Shown here: in pieces, positions 12,316 through 23,000 of the stretch
How positions within the stretch are numbered: position 1 is the stretch's first letter
Layout: each line of letters begins with the position of its first letter
From: Eucalyptus grandis
Lineage: Eukaryota > Streptophyta > Magnoliopsida > Myrtales > Myrtaceae
Assembly (NCBI RefSeq): GCF_016545825.1
Contig: NC_052619.1
Coordinates: forward strand, 64,366,115 to 64,430,114
Direction of reading: 5' to 3'
DNA: 64,000 nt
Program-made: the position numbers and the translations under genes
The notes under the pieces: generated by a model
What the model saw: the letters and a program-made list of their open reading frames with translations, nothing else
Databases searched by the model: none
What the model was told of the DNA's origin: nothing

Positions 12316-12908
12316 GAGTGGTAATCGCTGTTCAATCAAGTTCTCTCGGACCGTTCCATCTTTTTGGGAGTGCAGCTTTGAACCCCCATGTGGCTGGCTA
12401 GGAAATGGTTTTGCCATAATTTTGGGGAATGATTGTCAAGTTATTGTTTCTCCTTTTTGCTATATGAGTAAATGTAATTTGGTCTTATATTGAGAACGCG
12501 CCCTGTTGCTTGTACAGTCACCCACTGGGGCATTGGTAGCCAATGAATTTATCTTGTAAATATTGATGTGTGAGTTTTGTGTTAAAGGACCTTTTGGCCC
12601 AATGTTCCAAGATCTAGTCTGTTCCCTCGCTTTTGCGTCTGCTTCATCCTAGTTCTCTTTTGAATTGTGCATATCCTGCCCTTAAAGTGAGATACGCAGA
12701 CCAGTTTAGCACAATGAGTTTTGGTCAATTGAGAGATATTGATGTTAGCTCTCAACTCAAATCTTGTCTTAGAGATCCTTTCATGACAACGATCATCCTA
12801 TCCTTAGATTCTTATAACAAACGCCTTAGTGTTTCTGCAATAAGTAAATTATATCGACTCTTATGCATCTCACATTTCATCTTAACGTATCGAAATCCTA
12901 TTACCTTT

Positions 12909-13160
12909 TAGGGATAATGACATGAATGGTTCCTGAACTTTTGCCTAATGTGTAATTTGATTTATAAACTTTTAATTTGGTCATATTCAGGTACTGAATT
13001 GAATATGTACCAAAAGTTGAGGGATTATATTGAACAAATTAAAAGTTTAGGGATCGTATTATACATTAAGTTAAGGTTTATGGACCATATTGAACAAATT
13101 AAATTGCATATTGAATCAAGGTTCATGAATTATATGTGTCAATTTCTCTACCTTCTATTG
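12909..13160. mobile_element. AT-rich inverted-repeat (MITE-like) element
   Basis: The left half carries a TGAACTTTTGCCTAATGTG / TTATAAACTTTTAATTTGGT-type run. The right half carries its imperfect reverse complement (AACAAATTAAA..., TTCATGAATTATATGTGTC). The whole element is about 250 bp with no coding capacity. Related sequences lie at 31555-31850 and 49290-49640. Boundaries are approximate. Confidence 0.5.
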
Positions 13161-13640
13161 CTAGGAAATAATGAGACCGTGGCACTGGCTCGCGTTTAGT
13201 GGATGAGAAATTCATCCTTAGGTGATGTTATATAGAGCAGCCGGACAATGTTACGCATCGAAACAAAGCCTGGGCTATGCGACATACCGTAATGGTCCTA
13301 TTATCTAAACAAGAACCAACAAAGGAAATTATTGGGATTTTCTCAAGCCTCAATTGCAACTAGATAAACGAAATACAAAAACGGTTGAGCTGCTGGTGTG
13401 GCTGCTACATACTCGCATCAATTCAAATTGTTAAGTCATGATTTGCTCGCATTGAAACCATACGTGTATAATTCAGGAGATCAGTTTTAACAATTACCAA
13501 AAAATTTCGAGCACCAAATAGATTAAATTAAAAATTCAAGGACAATGTTCCCTATATAATTAAAATTTCAGAGATAATGTCGAACAAAAGAAAAATTGAG
13601 CGATGGCATTATATATCGAGCTAAAGTTGTCGGACGATCT
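13160..13640. other. Intergenic, AT-rich, no gene seen
   Basis: No ORF or RNA gene is supportable. The last 150 bases (about 13490-13630) again contain the AAATTAAAAATTCA words of the MITE-like family and may be a decayed fragment of it. Confidence 0.5.
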
Positions 13641-13923
13641 ATCTAATTATTCCTTTGGAAAGACATACTTTCGACCTGGACCTCTTCATTTTCCTGAATC
13701 CAACCTAGTATGTTAGGAGAAGGGCTTCACGGGATCCGAAGTGGGCTCCCCTCCCTTTGGAGGGATTGGCGGGAAGCCCAATGGGAACGTTATCCCATAA
13801 TCCCAGTTAAACCCCTGTTGGGGCTAATTGGGCACCCTGGAATGCCCGATTCAGGATGGAGCCGTTTAAGGACTTGCTCAGGTCCTATCTAAATTATTCC
13901 TTTGGAAAGACATAGTTTCGACC
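13641..13923. repeat. 36-37 bp direct repeat flanking a 210-bp insert
   Basis: ATCTAATTATTCCTTTGGAA through TTTCGACC occurs at 13641-13676 and again, with two differences, at 13887-13923. Between them lies about 210 bp of moderately GC-rich sequence that I cannot place. The repeat is far longer than a usual transposon target duplication, so a local duplication or repair-filled insertion is more likely. Confidence 0.6.
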
Positions 13924-14054
13924 TTTGGGCGGAGACGGGCCAGTTGCGCACACCGATTACCGGGTCGGAACCCACGTTGGACGGGGCCATTTTCTTAAAC
14001 CCTTGTCTTCCTCTTCGAGGGCGAGAGAAAGTCTCTGCTCGGGAAGAGCGCGAA
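13924..14054 (+). promoter_or_regulatory. mtSSB promoter and leader
   Basis: Between the direct repeat and the ATG lie GGGCGG, GGGCCA and TTAAACCCTT motifs. These resemble the site II and telo-box elements common in plant promoters of nuclear genes for mitochondrial and growth-related proteins. No TATA box is seen. The assignment rests on motif resemblance. Confidence 0.4.
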
Positions 14055-16831
14055 ATGAACTCCCTCGCCGCGAGATTCGCCAGGCTCCTCAGAGCCTCCG
14101 CCGCCTCTCCAGGTTTCGTTTTTCTCCTCCCTCCTTTTCGTGTAAATTTAAGCGACGAGACCTCCGTCATCCGTTCCTCTTCCTCGTTTAGTTCGACGTC
14201 TTGGTACGTGCGAATGCGAGTTCGAGGAACGTTGGACTGAACTATTGTCGTCCCGACTGTTGGGTCATAGCACTTCGTGGTTTTGGGTTTTTCTTTTTAG
14301 TGACGGGAAGTCGGTCGATGCGGTTGGTTGTTTAGATAGCGCTGTGAGCGGTGGGAAGATGGTGGGTTTCTTCTCTGCGGCATTCCGTCGAGCATCTTAC
14401 GTGCGGGAGAGCTTGCGGTTGTTGTGGTTTCGTTCGTGCGCGCGTTTTCCTTGCGATTTATTGATGGCGATAGCTTGCGTGGAGTAGTGAGCCTGACGGG
14501 CGTCGATCTTTTCCGTGTTTGCAGAGCTGGGTGTGCGCGGAGCGTCGAGGTGGCGGTACTCGACCGAGGGTTTGGGTAGTGAGAAGGATGAGGAGAAGAA
14601 GGACGACGATGTGGTTGATGAGGATGACGGCATCCTAGGCGGCAAGAATGAGTTACAGCCGCATGGCGTGGATCCAAGAAGAGGTTGGGGTTTTCGTGGG
14701 GTGCATAAGGTGAGCGTCGGTCTCTTCTGTGAGGAAATAATCGGACAGAACGGTATCTGTTATATGATTGAGCAGGCAGCCATAAATTCTGCATTGGTTT
14801 GCATTTGCATATGGAAATTATTGAAGTGTTGGAACCGGAGTTTTGTATTGTTCAATGGTCATTGTTGGTTCTCCAAGGAGCTAAATTTCTCAGTATTGGT
14901 TAGATTGATATCATTGAACCTTTGTGGTTTATATTCTACTCTACACCTCACGATGTCAAACCAAAATATGTGGTCAGAGACTGTATTTTGATGTTCCCCC
15001 AAAGATGTCCATTAAGATATCTGGTTTACAATGACAGCCGGATATGGGATGTGAGTTAATTTATGTTAGTGAGTGTATATGCAGGCAATTATATGTGGAA
15101 AAGTTGGGCAAGCCCCTGTCCAGAAGATTTTGAGGAATGGCTATACTGTAACTATATTTACGGTTGGAACTGGGGGCATGTTTGACCAAAGGACTGTAGG
15201 AGAGAAAGACTCACCAAAACCTGTTCAGTGGCATCGGATTGCTGTGCATAATGGATCTCTTGGAGCCTATGCAGTACAACAACTTGCTAAAAAGTATGTC
15301 AACATCTGCTGAAATGCACAAACCCACCTCTCTTACCTCCATCTCTCTCTCTCTCTCTCTCATATTAAAGTACATTTCATGTAGCTCGGCAGTTTATGTT
15401 GAGGGCGACATCGAGACTAGGGTATACAATGACAGTATCAATGGCGCAGTTAAGAGTATTCCGGAGATATGTGTCCGGTTTGATGGTATGCCATCTCCTT
15501 CGATCTCCTATCTTGTTGGACTGGGTGCTTTCCACCATTGATTAGTAGGTATATTTAGTGAGTACATTGGGATATTTATAGCTGAATTATAATGAGAAGA
15601 TGATTTGAATGAGCAGCTGTTAATTCCACTGTAGAGTTAGGATCACCTTGAAATTCTCTCTCTCTCTCTATTAATCTTCCACCGTGTGGATGCTTATGAG
15701 GGACGACTGCTTTGATTTTATTTGCTGTAATTCGCTCTATAGTTGCAGTTCTGGAAGATCTTAAGTCATCTTCATGGTGCATGTACCCAGCATCGCATAA
15801 ATGTGCCTAGAATGAATGTTTTGGGTTAGATGAGGACTATGGAAGTCCCTGTTTCTAGTTCGTTATAGCAGCTTTTGCATATCTATTTAGATAGCATCAA
15901 ACCATGCCTAGGATGCAATTTTTAATGGGAAATTATAACAAGTAGCTCAGAATGGTAAAACCTGTAAGTTGCAATTAATAGTTCATGAGAGATTTTCACT
16001 TGTACAAGTAAGTTATCCGTTTGGCACGTCTCTTAATTTCAAGACAAGCTGACACAATAAGATTTCAAAATCATCATATATTAACAACAAATCGGAATCA
16101 TGGTATTTCTTAATTGAAATGTAAGATTGAACAACTCGACATCAGTTTTAGTTGGAGGCTGATTTGATCTTATATCTCAGTTCATCTCATATCTCCAGTA
16201 CAACTCATTTCTCAATTTTATCTAGAAAAGAAGTTCTGTTTCTTTGTTCTGTGTGTAGATCAAATTTTGGCTTTACTTTGGCAATATCTGGATAGAAGTT
16301 AGTGAATATGGAACCTGAAAAAGATGTTCATGCATAGGTTTTAATGTTGTTGTATTTGAATCTGTATACGCATTCTTCAGAATGATGAAAAGTAGACAAT
16401 AGTCTGCTATTGCAGTCAGTATCAAAGCTACATTCTTTATGTTGGCACTACTGCATGATTGTAGGTTGGGAGTTCTGTGGTTGAAATTTCACAGAGGACA
16501 TTTGGCTTTTCTATTTTGCTGCTTATGTCTTTTTTCCCAACTTCTGTAGGTAAGGTCCGTCTGATAAAAGCAGGAGAAAGTGCCAGCAAAATTTCTTTAG
16601 ACGATTTTAGTGAGTCCTTTTCTCATATTGGTTTCGACGACTGTTCTAGATATTGTACTCTGTTTCCTTTTGTTATTAAATTTGAATCTAGGTGCAAGGA
16701 TAGAAGAACCCTTTTCCTCCGATTCGGCAGTTATATGTTGCTTTTTGTTTCATTCTTAATATTCCTTCATATTATTGCAAAAGAAGGCATAATAATATGT
16801 GCTAAATTGCCTGGCAGGGGACTTATTTTGA
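14055..16831 (+). CDS. SSB1: Mitochondrial single-stranded DNA-binding protein (mtSSB, OB-fold)
   Basis: Binds single-stranded DNA in mitochondria during organellar DNA replication, recombination and repair. Exons are 14055-14112, 14525-14709, 15085-15293, 15385-15485, 16550-16609 and 16818-16831; phases join to 208 residues. The N-terminus MNSLAARFARLLRASAASP is Arg/Ser/Ala-rich without acidic residues, as expected for a mitochondrial presequence. An acidic stretch (EKDEEKKDDDVVDEDDG) follows. The OB-fold core shows the family signature VGQAPVQKILRNGYTVTIFT, then PVQWHRIAVHN, VYVEGDIETRVYND and IPEICVR. The last exon is only 14 nt and gives the short tail SLDDFRDLF, which fits the family. 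Reading through the last donor instead would add about 90 unlikely residues. Intron 3 carries a CT run. The left breakpoint of the GUB_WAK/PP2C duplication lies just downstream, in the presumed 3' UTR. Confidence 0.92.
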
Positions 16832-16961
16832 CCCAATTTGCCCTGCTGTCAAAACCTCATTCTCTAAGACACCCAGCAGCCAAATCTTTATAAACCTTGT
16901 AAGAAGGATGTTTTGCTGTTAACTGGCCGAAGTAATTCTTCACTGTTTTGATGTTCTAATA

Positions 16962-17006
<45 letters not shown>

Positions 17007-18560
17007 ATTAGGTGGGATTACATTCAAGTGCACTGGTGATATTACCAATTTATTTCTATGTAATTGTTGAGTATATGTGACATTAGAAGCTCCATCAATT
17101 TTTTTAGTTTGTGAAACATTTGCCGCACCATTTCTCTTGTTAATCATGATTGCAGATCATCAGCTTTAGCACCCAATTCAAAACCCGGATAATTTTATTT
17201 TTGGAACTATAGAAAGTTGTATAATTATCTTAAAAGGCCATAACTTTGGATTTCTATGCAAAGTCCTGCTGTCACTGAGCTGCATATTTGAGTTTGCTTC
17301 TCTTTCTCCATAGGTTAGATTGAGCTTGCTGAACATTGATTTGGTCTGATAAATGGCTAGTAATCCTTTCTTTTTTGACGTTGGCGAGCTGCTTTTAATC
17401 TGCTTTGTTCAGAGTTGATCTTTGACAGCACTTCTACGATGTTTCCTAAAGCTTCATATTCTATGAGGACTCAGACATAGCACATCACATATGCTTTTGT
17501 CAGGGTTCACCATAATTCGGCAGATAGCATCTAGCTTCATTATTTTATATGCTTTAGACGTGCACTCAAAAAGATCAACCTGCGAATCGTGGCGACATCT
17601 TAGCCTTAATGGCCACCAAAAAGCTTTATTTAAAGCTTCTCACCATTTTTGTTGGACCTTTGTTCTTGCCAGAAATTGTCATAGCGTATTTGTTTATTGA
17701 TTGGGAACTGCTCTAGGAAATTTGTTTATTGATTGGACACTGCTCTAGGAAATGGGAGCCCTCGAAATGCAAGTGACCGCTTTAAAATTTCTAAACAGGG
17801 AAAGTGGGACAGGTGGCCCTCCCATTTTATGATTTAGTGTCCTGACATGTGTCATCTTTGGATATGGATGAACCTGGTCTAATTAGTGAACAGAGACCCC
17901 CGTGCATTATTGTAATGAACTTGCTTTGTCTTCTTCCTTGGAGCATTTGTTCAAGTCATCGTTATAAACATCACAACCCCTGTCCTATGATAAACCGAAC
18001 CGACATTTCCATATGTTCTCAACTTTTCTGAATACATATACATATTGTCTGGACCATCAGGAATACCTTATGCCCCGAGGCGAATAATCTGGATTGAATT
18101 GGAGAGAAAAATAGTACGGGCATGAACAGTTACTTGCATTAAGACAAATATCTGCATTTTATATCCTCCCTCTCTGTGTGTTTTTCTATTTCTTCTTTTT
18201 AATCATGCTAATTACAGTTCGATTTTCATTTCTTAATTAGTTCCGACTGATGTCAGTGGTGTCCTCAGACCACATAATGGAAATAATGACAGGACAAGTA
18301 TAAGGATTTAGTATTCAGCAGGAGTTTCTATTGGTTGACTGTTGGTACGGATAAACTGTCAACCCACTAATGACATTACAGATTCATGGATTTGAAAACT
18401 AAATGAATGGTTACCCTGCATTATTCCGAAGAAGTAGCCAAAACACTGACGGGTGTCTAATTCTAGTGATGACTGGACCAGCTAAAACTGCACTACAGAT
18501 GAAATTTTAAACAATAGCCCCTTTTGGTCGTGCTCCACAATCCCTTGCGCTCTCTTACCA
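16832..18560. other. mtSSB 3' flank and upstream region of GUB_WAK copy 1
   Basis: No gene is supportable. It contains a CT microsatellite at 16967-17003 and is collinear with about 22876-24570 in the second duplication unit, with small indels between them. The final 200 bases are the GUB_WAK promoter, which is the most similar part of the two units. Confidence 0.6.
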
Positions 18561-18569
18561 AAGAGACGC

Positions 18570-18578
18570 TATATATAG
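18570..18578 (+). promoter_or_regulatory. TATA box of GUB_WAK copy 1
   Basis: TATATATAG lies 79 bases before the ATG, in a segment almost identical between both gene copies. This spacing suits a plant TATA box with a short leader. Confidence 0.7.
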
Positions 18579-18648
18579 AGTGCCTTAGCTCTGAGCTTTC
18601 CATGTTCTAAACACTTGTTTTTTCACTCACTTCAGCTTCTGATTGAGG

Positions 18649-19263
18649 ATGGAGCTTGTGTTATTTCTCTTGCTCGTTTCAGTGGCCCAAGTGTCATCTC
18701 TTACTCCATGCCCTAAATGTGGGAGCATGGAGGTTCCATACCCACTTAGCACAGATGACAGCTGTGGGGACCCTAGGTACAAGGTGTACTGTAAGAATGG
18801 AGGTCTAGAGTTTCTGTCGGCTGGAGGAACTTACTATGAAGTCCTCAGCATTGACCCTAGTGCTGACAAGCTTGTCATAAGTCCGCCCATGATACGGAGT
18901 AATACATGTAATTCGTCTGACCTTAGTGTAGGAGGCTTGAGTCTGGATGAGAAATTGCCATTTAACATATCCACTCACAACACTGTGATTCTGCTGAATT
19001 GCTCGGACAGCCTCCAGCTTTCGCCATTGAATTGTTCTTCAAACAGCTTTTGTAGGGCTTATGAGAACAATGTGGTGGAAGCAAGAGGGTGTAGAAACAC
19101 TCTTTGCTGTCATTACTTGAAAGATTCGGCCATGACCTCGCATAGAATTAGGATTAGGGTTGAAGGGTGCACTGCTTACACTTCCGTGGTGAATATTAAG
19201 CCTGACGATCCAGTTGGTTCATGGAATTACGGTATTGAGCTGCAATGGGTCCGTCCAAGTTGA
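18649..19263 (+). CDS. Secreted GUB_WAK (galacturonan-binding) domain protein, copy 1
   Basis: Single-exon gene for a 204-residue protein. The first 19 or so residues (MELVLFLLLVSVAQVSS) form a clear signal peptide. The rest is one Cys-rich GUB_WAK-type domain, the wall-associated-kinase extracellular module that binds pectin: the opening CPKCGSMEVPYPLSTDDSCG, then YKVYCKNGGLEF, LPFNISTHNTVILLNC and CRNTLCCHYL. Several NxS/T sites suggest N-glycosylation. There is no transmembrane helix or kinase domain, so it should be an apoplastic or wall protein rather than a receptor. An in-frame TTG at 18643 is not the start; the ATG at 18649 opens the signal peptide. By eye it differs at about 18 of 204 positions from copy 2. 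Pectin binding is inferred from the family only. Confidence 0.88.
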   Translation: MELVLFLLLVSVAQVSSLTPCPKCGSMEVPYPLSTDDSCGDPRYKVYCKNGGLEFLSAGGTYYEVLSIDPSADKLVISPPMIRSNTCNSSDLSVGGLSLDEKLPFNISTHNTVILLNCSDSLQLSPLNCSSNSFCRAYENNVVEARGCRNTLCCHYLKDSAMTSHRIRIRVEGCTAYTSVVNIKPDDPVGSWNYGIELQWVRPS

Positions 19264-20240
19264 GGTTTTCTGTCCAGGTGCAGACCAAGCGCAGTACTGT
19301 GCAATTGTTTAAAGGGAGGGGTTTAAAGTCTGTGAAGCTGTTGCTTCTTTGCCATTAATAACACGGTGTCGTATCAACTCCGATGCATAGCAAGTTGTAA
19401 ATTGAATAATGGTTGCGTGTTCTGTCATGTCTTGTTATTGGTCTGTGTTCCGTATCTTCTGTAACTGTCCATGCTCGGTCAGGTCCTGAGCATGACCTTA
19501 TAATTATATAAGTGAATAATAATGTCTTCTTGGTCTTCTAGCATAAATCTCATTTTGTCTTTGTTTGCTGTCTGCCATGCATTTTTCATGGCCACTTCTC
19601 TCGCCAATAAAAATTGAATCTTCTTATGCCGCCACCACCCCACCCCCCTCTTCTTCTCTCTCTCTCTCTCTCGATAGGCTTACTTTGTAACGTGAGCGTG
19701 CAAAAGTACGACTATCTACAATCAAAGCCGATATGCGTGTGCAAAAGATCACTTCTCTCGGCAAAAAACTTGAATCTTCTTATCTCTCTCTCTCTCTCTC
19801 GGTAAGGCTTACTCAGTAACTCGAGTGTGCAGAAGGATGACTCTCTATGATCAAAGCCAATAAGCATGTGCGAAAGAAGAAGAGATCTTTTAGATGGTAA
19901 ATAAGGCACGGAAATATGCAGTCCCGGTGTCCCTTATATAGTGTTCAGCTAATGACAGTAATCTTGGTCTCCTAACTGATATAAATAAATAACGCCATTT
20001 GGAACTTTTCGAAAATTTTGATGGAGATTTATATAGAGAAACATAAAGAATTGACATGACAAGAACATAGTAAGTTCTAATTTTCAATCACTTGTAAAGT
20101 TTGAAACTCGTTTTAAAAGCCAACATTAACCTACGGGTGGTATTACAATTTGCATTAGATGGTGTGCCAAAAATTAAGGTTACTACCATAAAAAATCTCA
20201 AACTAGTGCCCTCACGATGCATTTATTCCCAAATTAATTT
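19264..20240. other. GUB_WAK copy 1 3' flank
   Basis: Noncoding, collinear with 25273-26060. It contains CT-rich tracts at about 19656-19672 and 19783-19800. At about 20246 the sequence switches abruptly into the last PP2C exon (GCAGGAGGCTGATCC), the deletion junction of unit 1. Confidence 0.6.
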
Positions 20241-20245
20241 TCATC

Positions 20246-22872
20246 TCAGCAGGAGGCTGATCCGCTTGACAGACTGCACATTTAAAAGTCCCGGGGCTTT
20301 GGTTTGAAGGAAAATCCTTAACTAGCCTGCAGTAAAAATTACAGAACATTTACAGAAGAGTTAAGACTACCCATCCTTGAACTTCCCCCATCAAGGCACC
20401 AATCTAAATTCACCATAGCTTTTATATTTCAGGACCTATTATGCACACAGGAGACCTCTATTTAGCATGAACATCTCGGCAATCTATGACTTTTAACAGA
20501 ATAATGTAAGCAGTCAAAATGGCATCCTTTCACTTCTCCTTCGTGCTCATGTAGTGTAAACCGTCAATATGAGCAACATTATCTTTACATGACAAGGCCA
20601 CTAGCACAAATTATTAGAAAGCAGTCCAATATAGTGTTTTGAAATAGCCATTGATGTTTCCTTCGAGATTTTGCCTATAAATTTGCCAACTAGTGATTCC
20701 ATAGATGAAAGACTAACCCTGATGACAAGACATTGATAAAGTAACCTTTCCCGTAACATGACATTCATGAGTTGGCATACTTCCCATATTCATCCTCAAA
20801 AACAGCATATTATCTCCAATGGAAACTCCACCTTTGCAAGGGAAAATAAGTACATCAAATATATGTTAAAAGGATCACCTCTCCGCCAGCATTGCAGAAC
20901 CCTCTTCAAACAACTCCTCCACAGCCCCGGCAGCCAAAAGCTTACCGGTAGCTTTATTCGCACTCTGGGACTTCTTCCCTGACAAAAATGCACTGAGAAA
21001 ACTTTGCTTCTTTTTTGGTGTTGGAGGTATTACAGGGATGTCGGATGGGATATCAACAACCAGGCAGGTTGTATCATCTTTCAGGCCTCTTGACCGAAGT
21101 GCCTCCTGAACAGTAGAACAAACATGATAACAAATGTGGAGAAAAGTCATAAAATTCCACATATTTTAGAGATCGCATAGGGAATTACCTTAACCACTAA
21201 CTTTGCAGCTAGTTCTGCTGGTAAACCTCGACAAGACTCGGCAGCAACATCAGAAGATAAAGCATCCCAGATACCATCAGAAGCAATGATGAGTCTTCCC
21301 CCAGCATTTGAAAGCTGTAACCAGGAATGTGGTTTTTCAACTTCATCATTCTTAAAATTTCAAAAAGAACAAGCCAATTCGACCAGATCATCTCACCTTT
21401 ACTTGCTTAACATGTGGTATTGGCACAATAAATTCACCTACATCTGTGTCACCTATCGACCTTGAAAGGCATAATCCACCAGGCCAACAACGGAGGGGGC
21501 CAACCTGCGAACCATGATATAGCAGGTAAGGACAGGGATTCTCTTTTGTTTGGGTTTGATGGATCAAAACGCAAGCAATCTTGTACCTCATTTCCACCGA
21601 ACACATTCAGTCTTCCCACTTCACCGCCACTTGCAGTGACTCGTTCCCTCTCTTCTGCATTCTCTTCAAGCTGATGATCAACAGTCAAGAGAGAAACCAC
21701 ACCTCCCTCTCTGTCCAATTTGCATCTAGAATCTCCCACCGATGCAACATTACTTGTCCACCATCAATCACCACGAACGTTACTGTCGTCCCAGAAGTTT
21801 CACCTGTCACGCAATGAAGGTACTAAGGTAAGAACAAATGGATAGCCTTTCAATAAAAAGGACAAGATGGTAGTAACATGCCTCTATGTTGAAATTCTAT
21901 GTCAGTCTTGACAAAACCTGCAACAAGGGCCCTTGGAAGTGCTTGAAGCCAGTCATCTCGATTAAACCCTTGAGGGATAGCACTTAAAACGTTAGTGTCA
22001 CAGGCCAAGCGTTTCCTTAACCTTGGAACAACCTGTGCGGCGCCTGGCAAGCAGAATTTGCCAGGCCAGCCTTCCTTCTGTAACTGTTCCAGCGAATAGT
22101 TACGATGAGTGCTTCTTCGTACGAAATCCTACAACACCCAGTTTCGCTCGAGCGTCTAGTCCATCAAGTGAGACAGCAAATCTCTTTAGGCTCAACAATT
22201 GGTTTCAGCTTGCCATGGCCTTGTTAAAAGAGCGGCATTAGCTCCCAACCAGTTTATGCACGGGAGGCCAACCCCGCCTTCAGAACTCCTAAGTGATATA
22301 ATTCTCTATCCTAGAACTTCTAGCATCAACCGTCCCGATACCACTCCCACAAACCAGTTGTGTTCGTTCATTCTGCCTCCTCACTCTTCACTCGATAATC
22401 TCAAGCACCACTTACAAGTGTCACGAGTACGAGAGAATTCACGAACCGTGACATTAGCAATAGGTTCTCCTTTACAAAGATGGCAGCTGATATACCATTA
22501 TGTCTGAAATATTTGCGCCGAGAATAGTAAATTGCTGCAGGTGCCATTAAATAGGAAAAAGCAAAATGGAGGTATGCTATCTTTGAGAATATAACACAAA
22601 GATAAGGAATAAACAAAGAAGAGAGAAAAGGACAATTTCAGTCCCGGAAACTATTTAACGTGACGTGCACTTCACTGAGCCATATTAGCAAACCAGAGCA
22701 TAACTATTTGACATTTTCAACTTAGGAGCTGCTTGCACTGTGCTATAGACAAATTCTGGTTTTTACTTAAAATAAGCATAAGGGAGCTACTAAAGGAATA
22801 TGAAAGGGTTAACTGATAAAGATGCAACTCCTCTAACGAAAGATATCACGAAAAGTACCGCAAAACACACAG
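20246..22872 (-). pseudogene. PP2C phosphatase copy 1, broken and truncated
   Basis: Relic of the PP2C gene at 27404-29945. Recognisable exons are 21882-22505 (interrupted), 21587-21803, 21397-21504, 21189-21314, 20879-21105 and a stub of the last exon near 20246-20312. The defects are independent of each other. The first coding exon is missing beyond its splice donor. The acceptor of the DGHNG exon has changed from GCAG to GCAA and the motif itself is altered (TTTGATGGA to TTTCAGACA). That exon is split by an insertion of about 450 bp. Exon 21587-21803 has lost one base (217 against 218), and the C-terminal zinc-ribbon end is deleted. The middle exons remain well conserved, so decay is fairly recent. 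It cannot encode a working phosphatase. Confidence 0.9.
21996..22453. mobile_element. Insertion element inside the PP2C pseudogene exon
   Basis: About 457 bp present in copy 1 and absent from copy 2 at the same point. It opens with TGTCACAGGCC and closes with CCGTGACA, giving a short inverted terminal TGTCAC. Flanks repeat (A)CGTTAG on the left and CATTAG on the right, consistent with a target duplication with one mismatch. No ORF is seen. TG...CA ends with a TGTCAC start would also suit a solo LTR of a Ty3-type retrotransposon; a small DNA transposon is the alternative. Confidence 0.65.
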
Positions 22873-22875
22873 TGG

Positions 22876-22957
22876 CCGAATCTTCTTAACCCTTGTAAGA
22901 AAGATGTCTTGCTGTTAACTGGCCGAAGAAATTCTTCACTGATTTAATGTTCTATTA

Positions 22958-23000
<43 letters not shown>

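Larger units (their letters stand above)
8625..12680 (+). repeat. Second unit of the eIF3a tandem duplication, internally deleted
   Basis: This block is a direct, diverged copy of about 726-8600. Matching landmarks in order are the upstream flank (730-890 with 8640-8790), the CT-rich leader (1330-1477 with 10250-10374), the leader intron, coding exon 1 (2442-2487 with 11274-11319), then a jump to the last intron and last exon (7490-8178 with 11525-12315), and the 3' flank. About 4.8 kb holding coding exons 2-12 is missing. The upstream part is longer than in unit 1 because of inserted repeats. Confidence 0.85.
16878..22875. repeat. Unit 1 of the GUB_WAK-PP2C tandem duplication
   Basis: Direct tandem unit matching 22876-29738. 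Landmarks match in order: the CCTTGTAAGAAGGATGTTTT start, a CT microsatellite (16967-17003 with 22962-22998), about 1.6 kb of noncoding flank, the GUB_WAK gene, its 3' flank, and PP2C sequence in reverse orientation. Unit 1 lacks the counterpart of about 26061-27548, so the GUB_WAK 3' flank joins directly into the last PP2C exon near 20246. Confidence 0.88.

Noticed and set aside
16610..16893. Read-through extension of mtSSB
   Set aside because: It would add about 90 residues unlike the family; splicing to the 14-nt exon gives the expected short tail.
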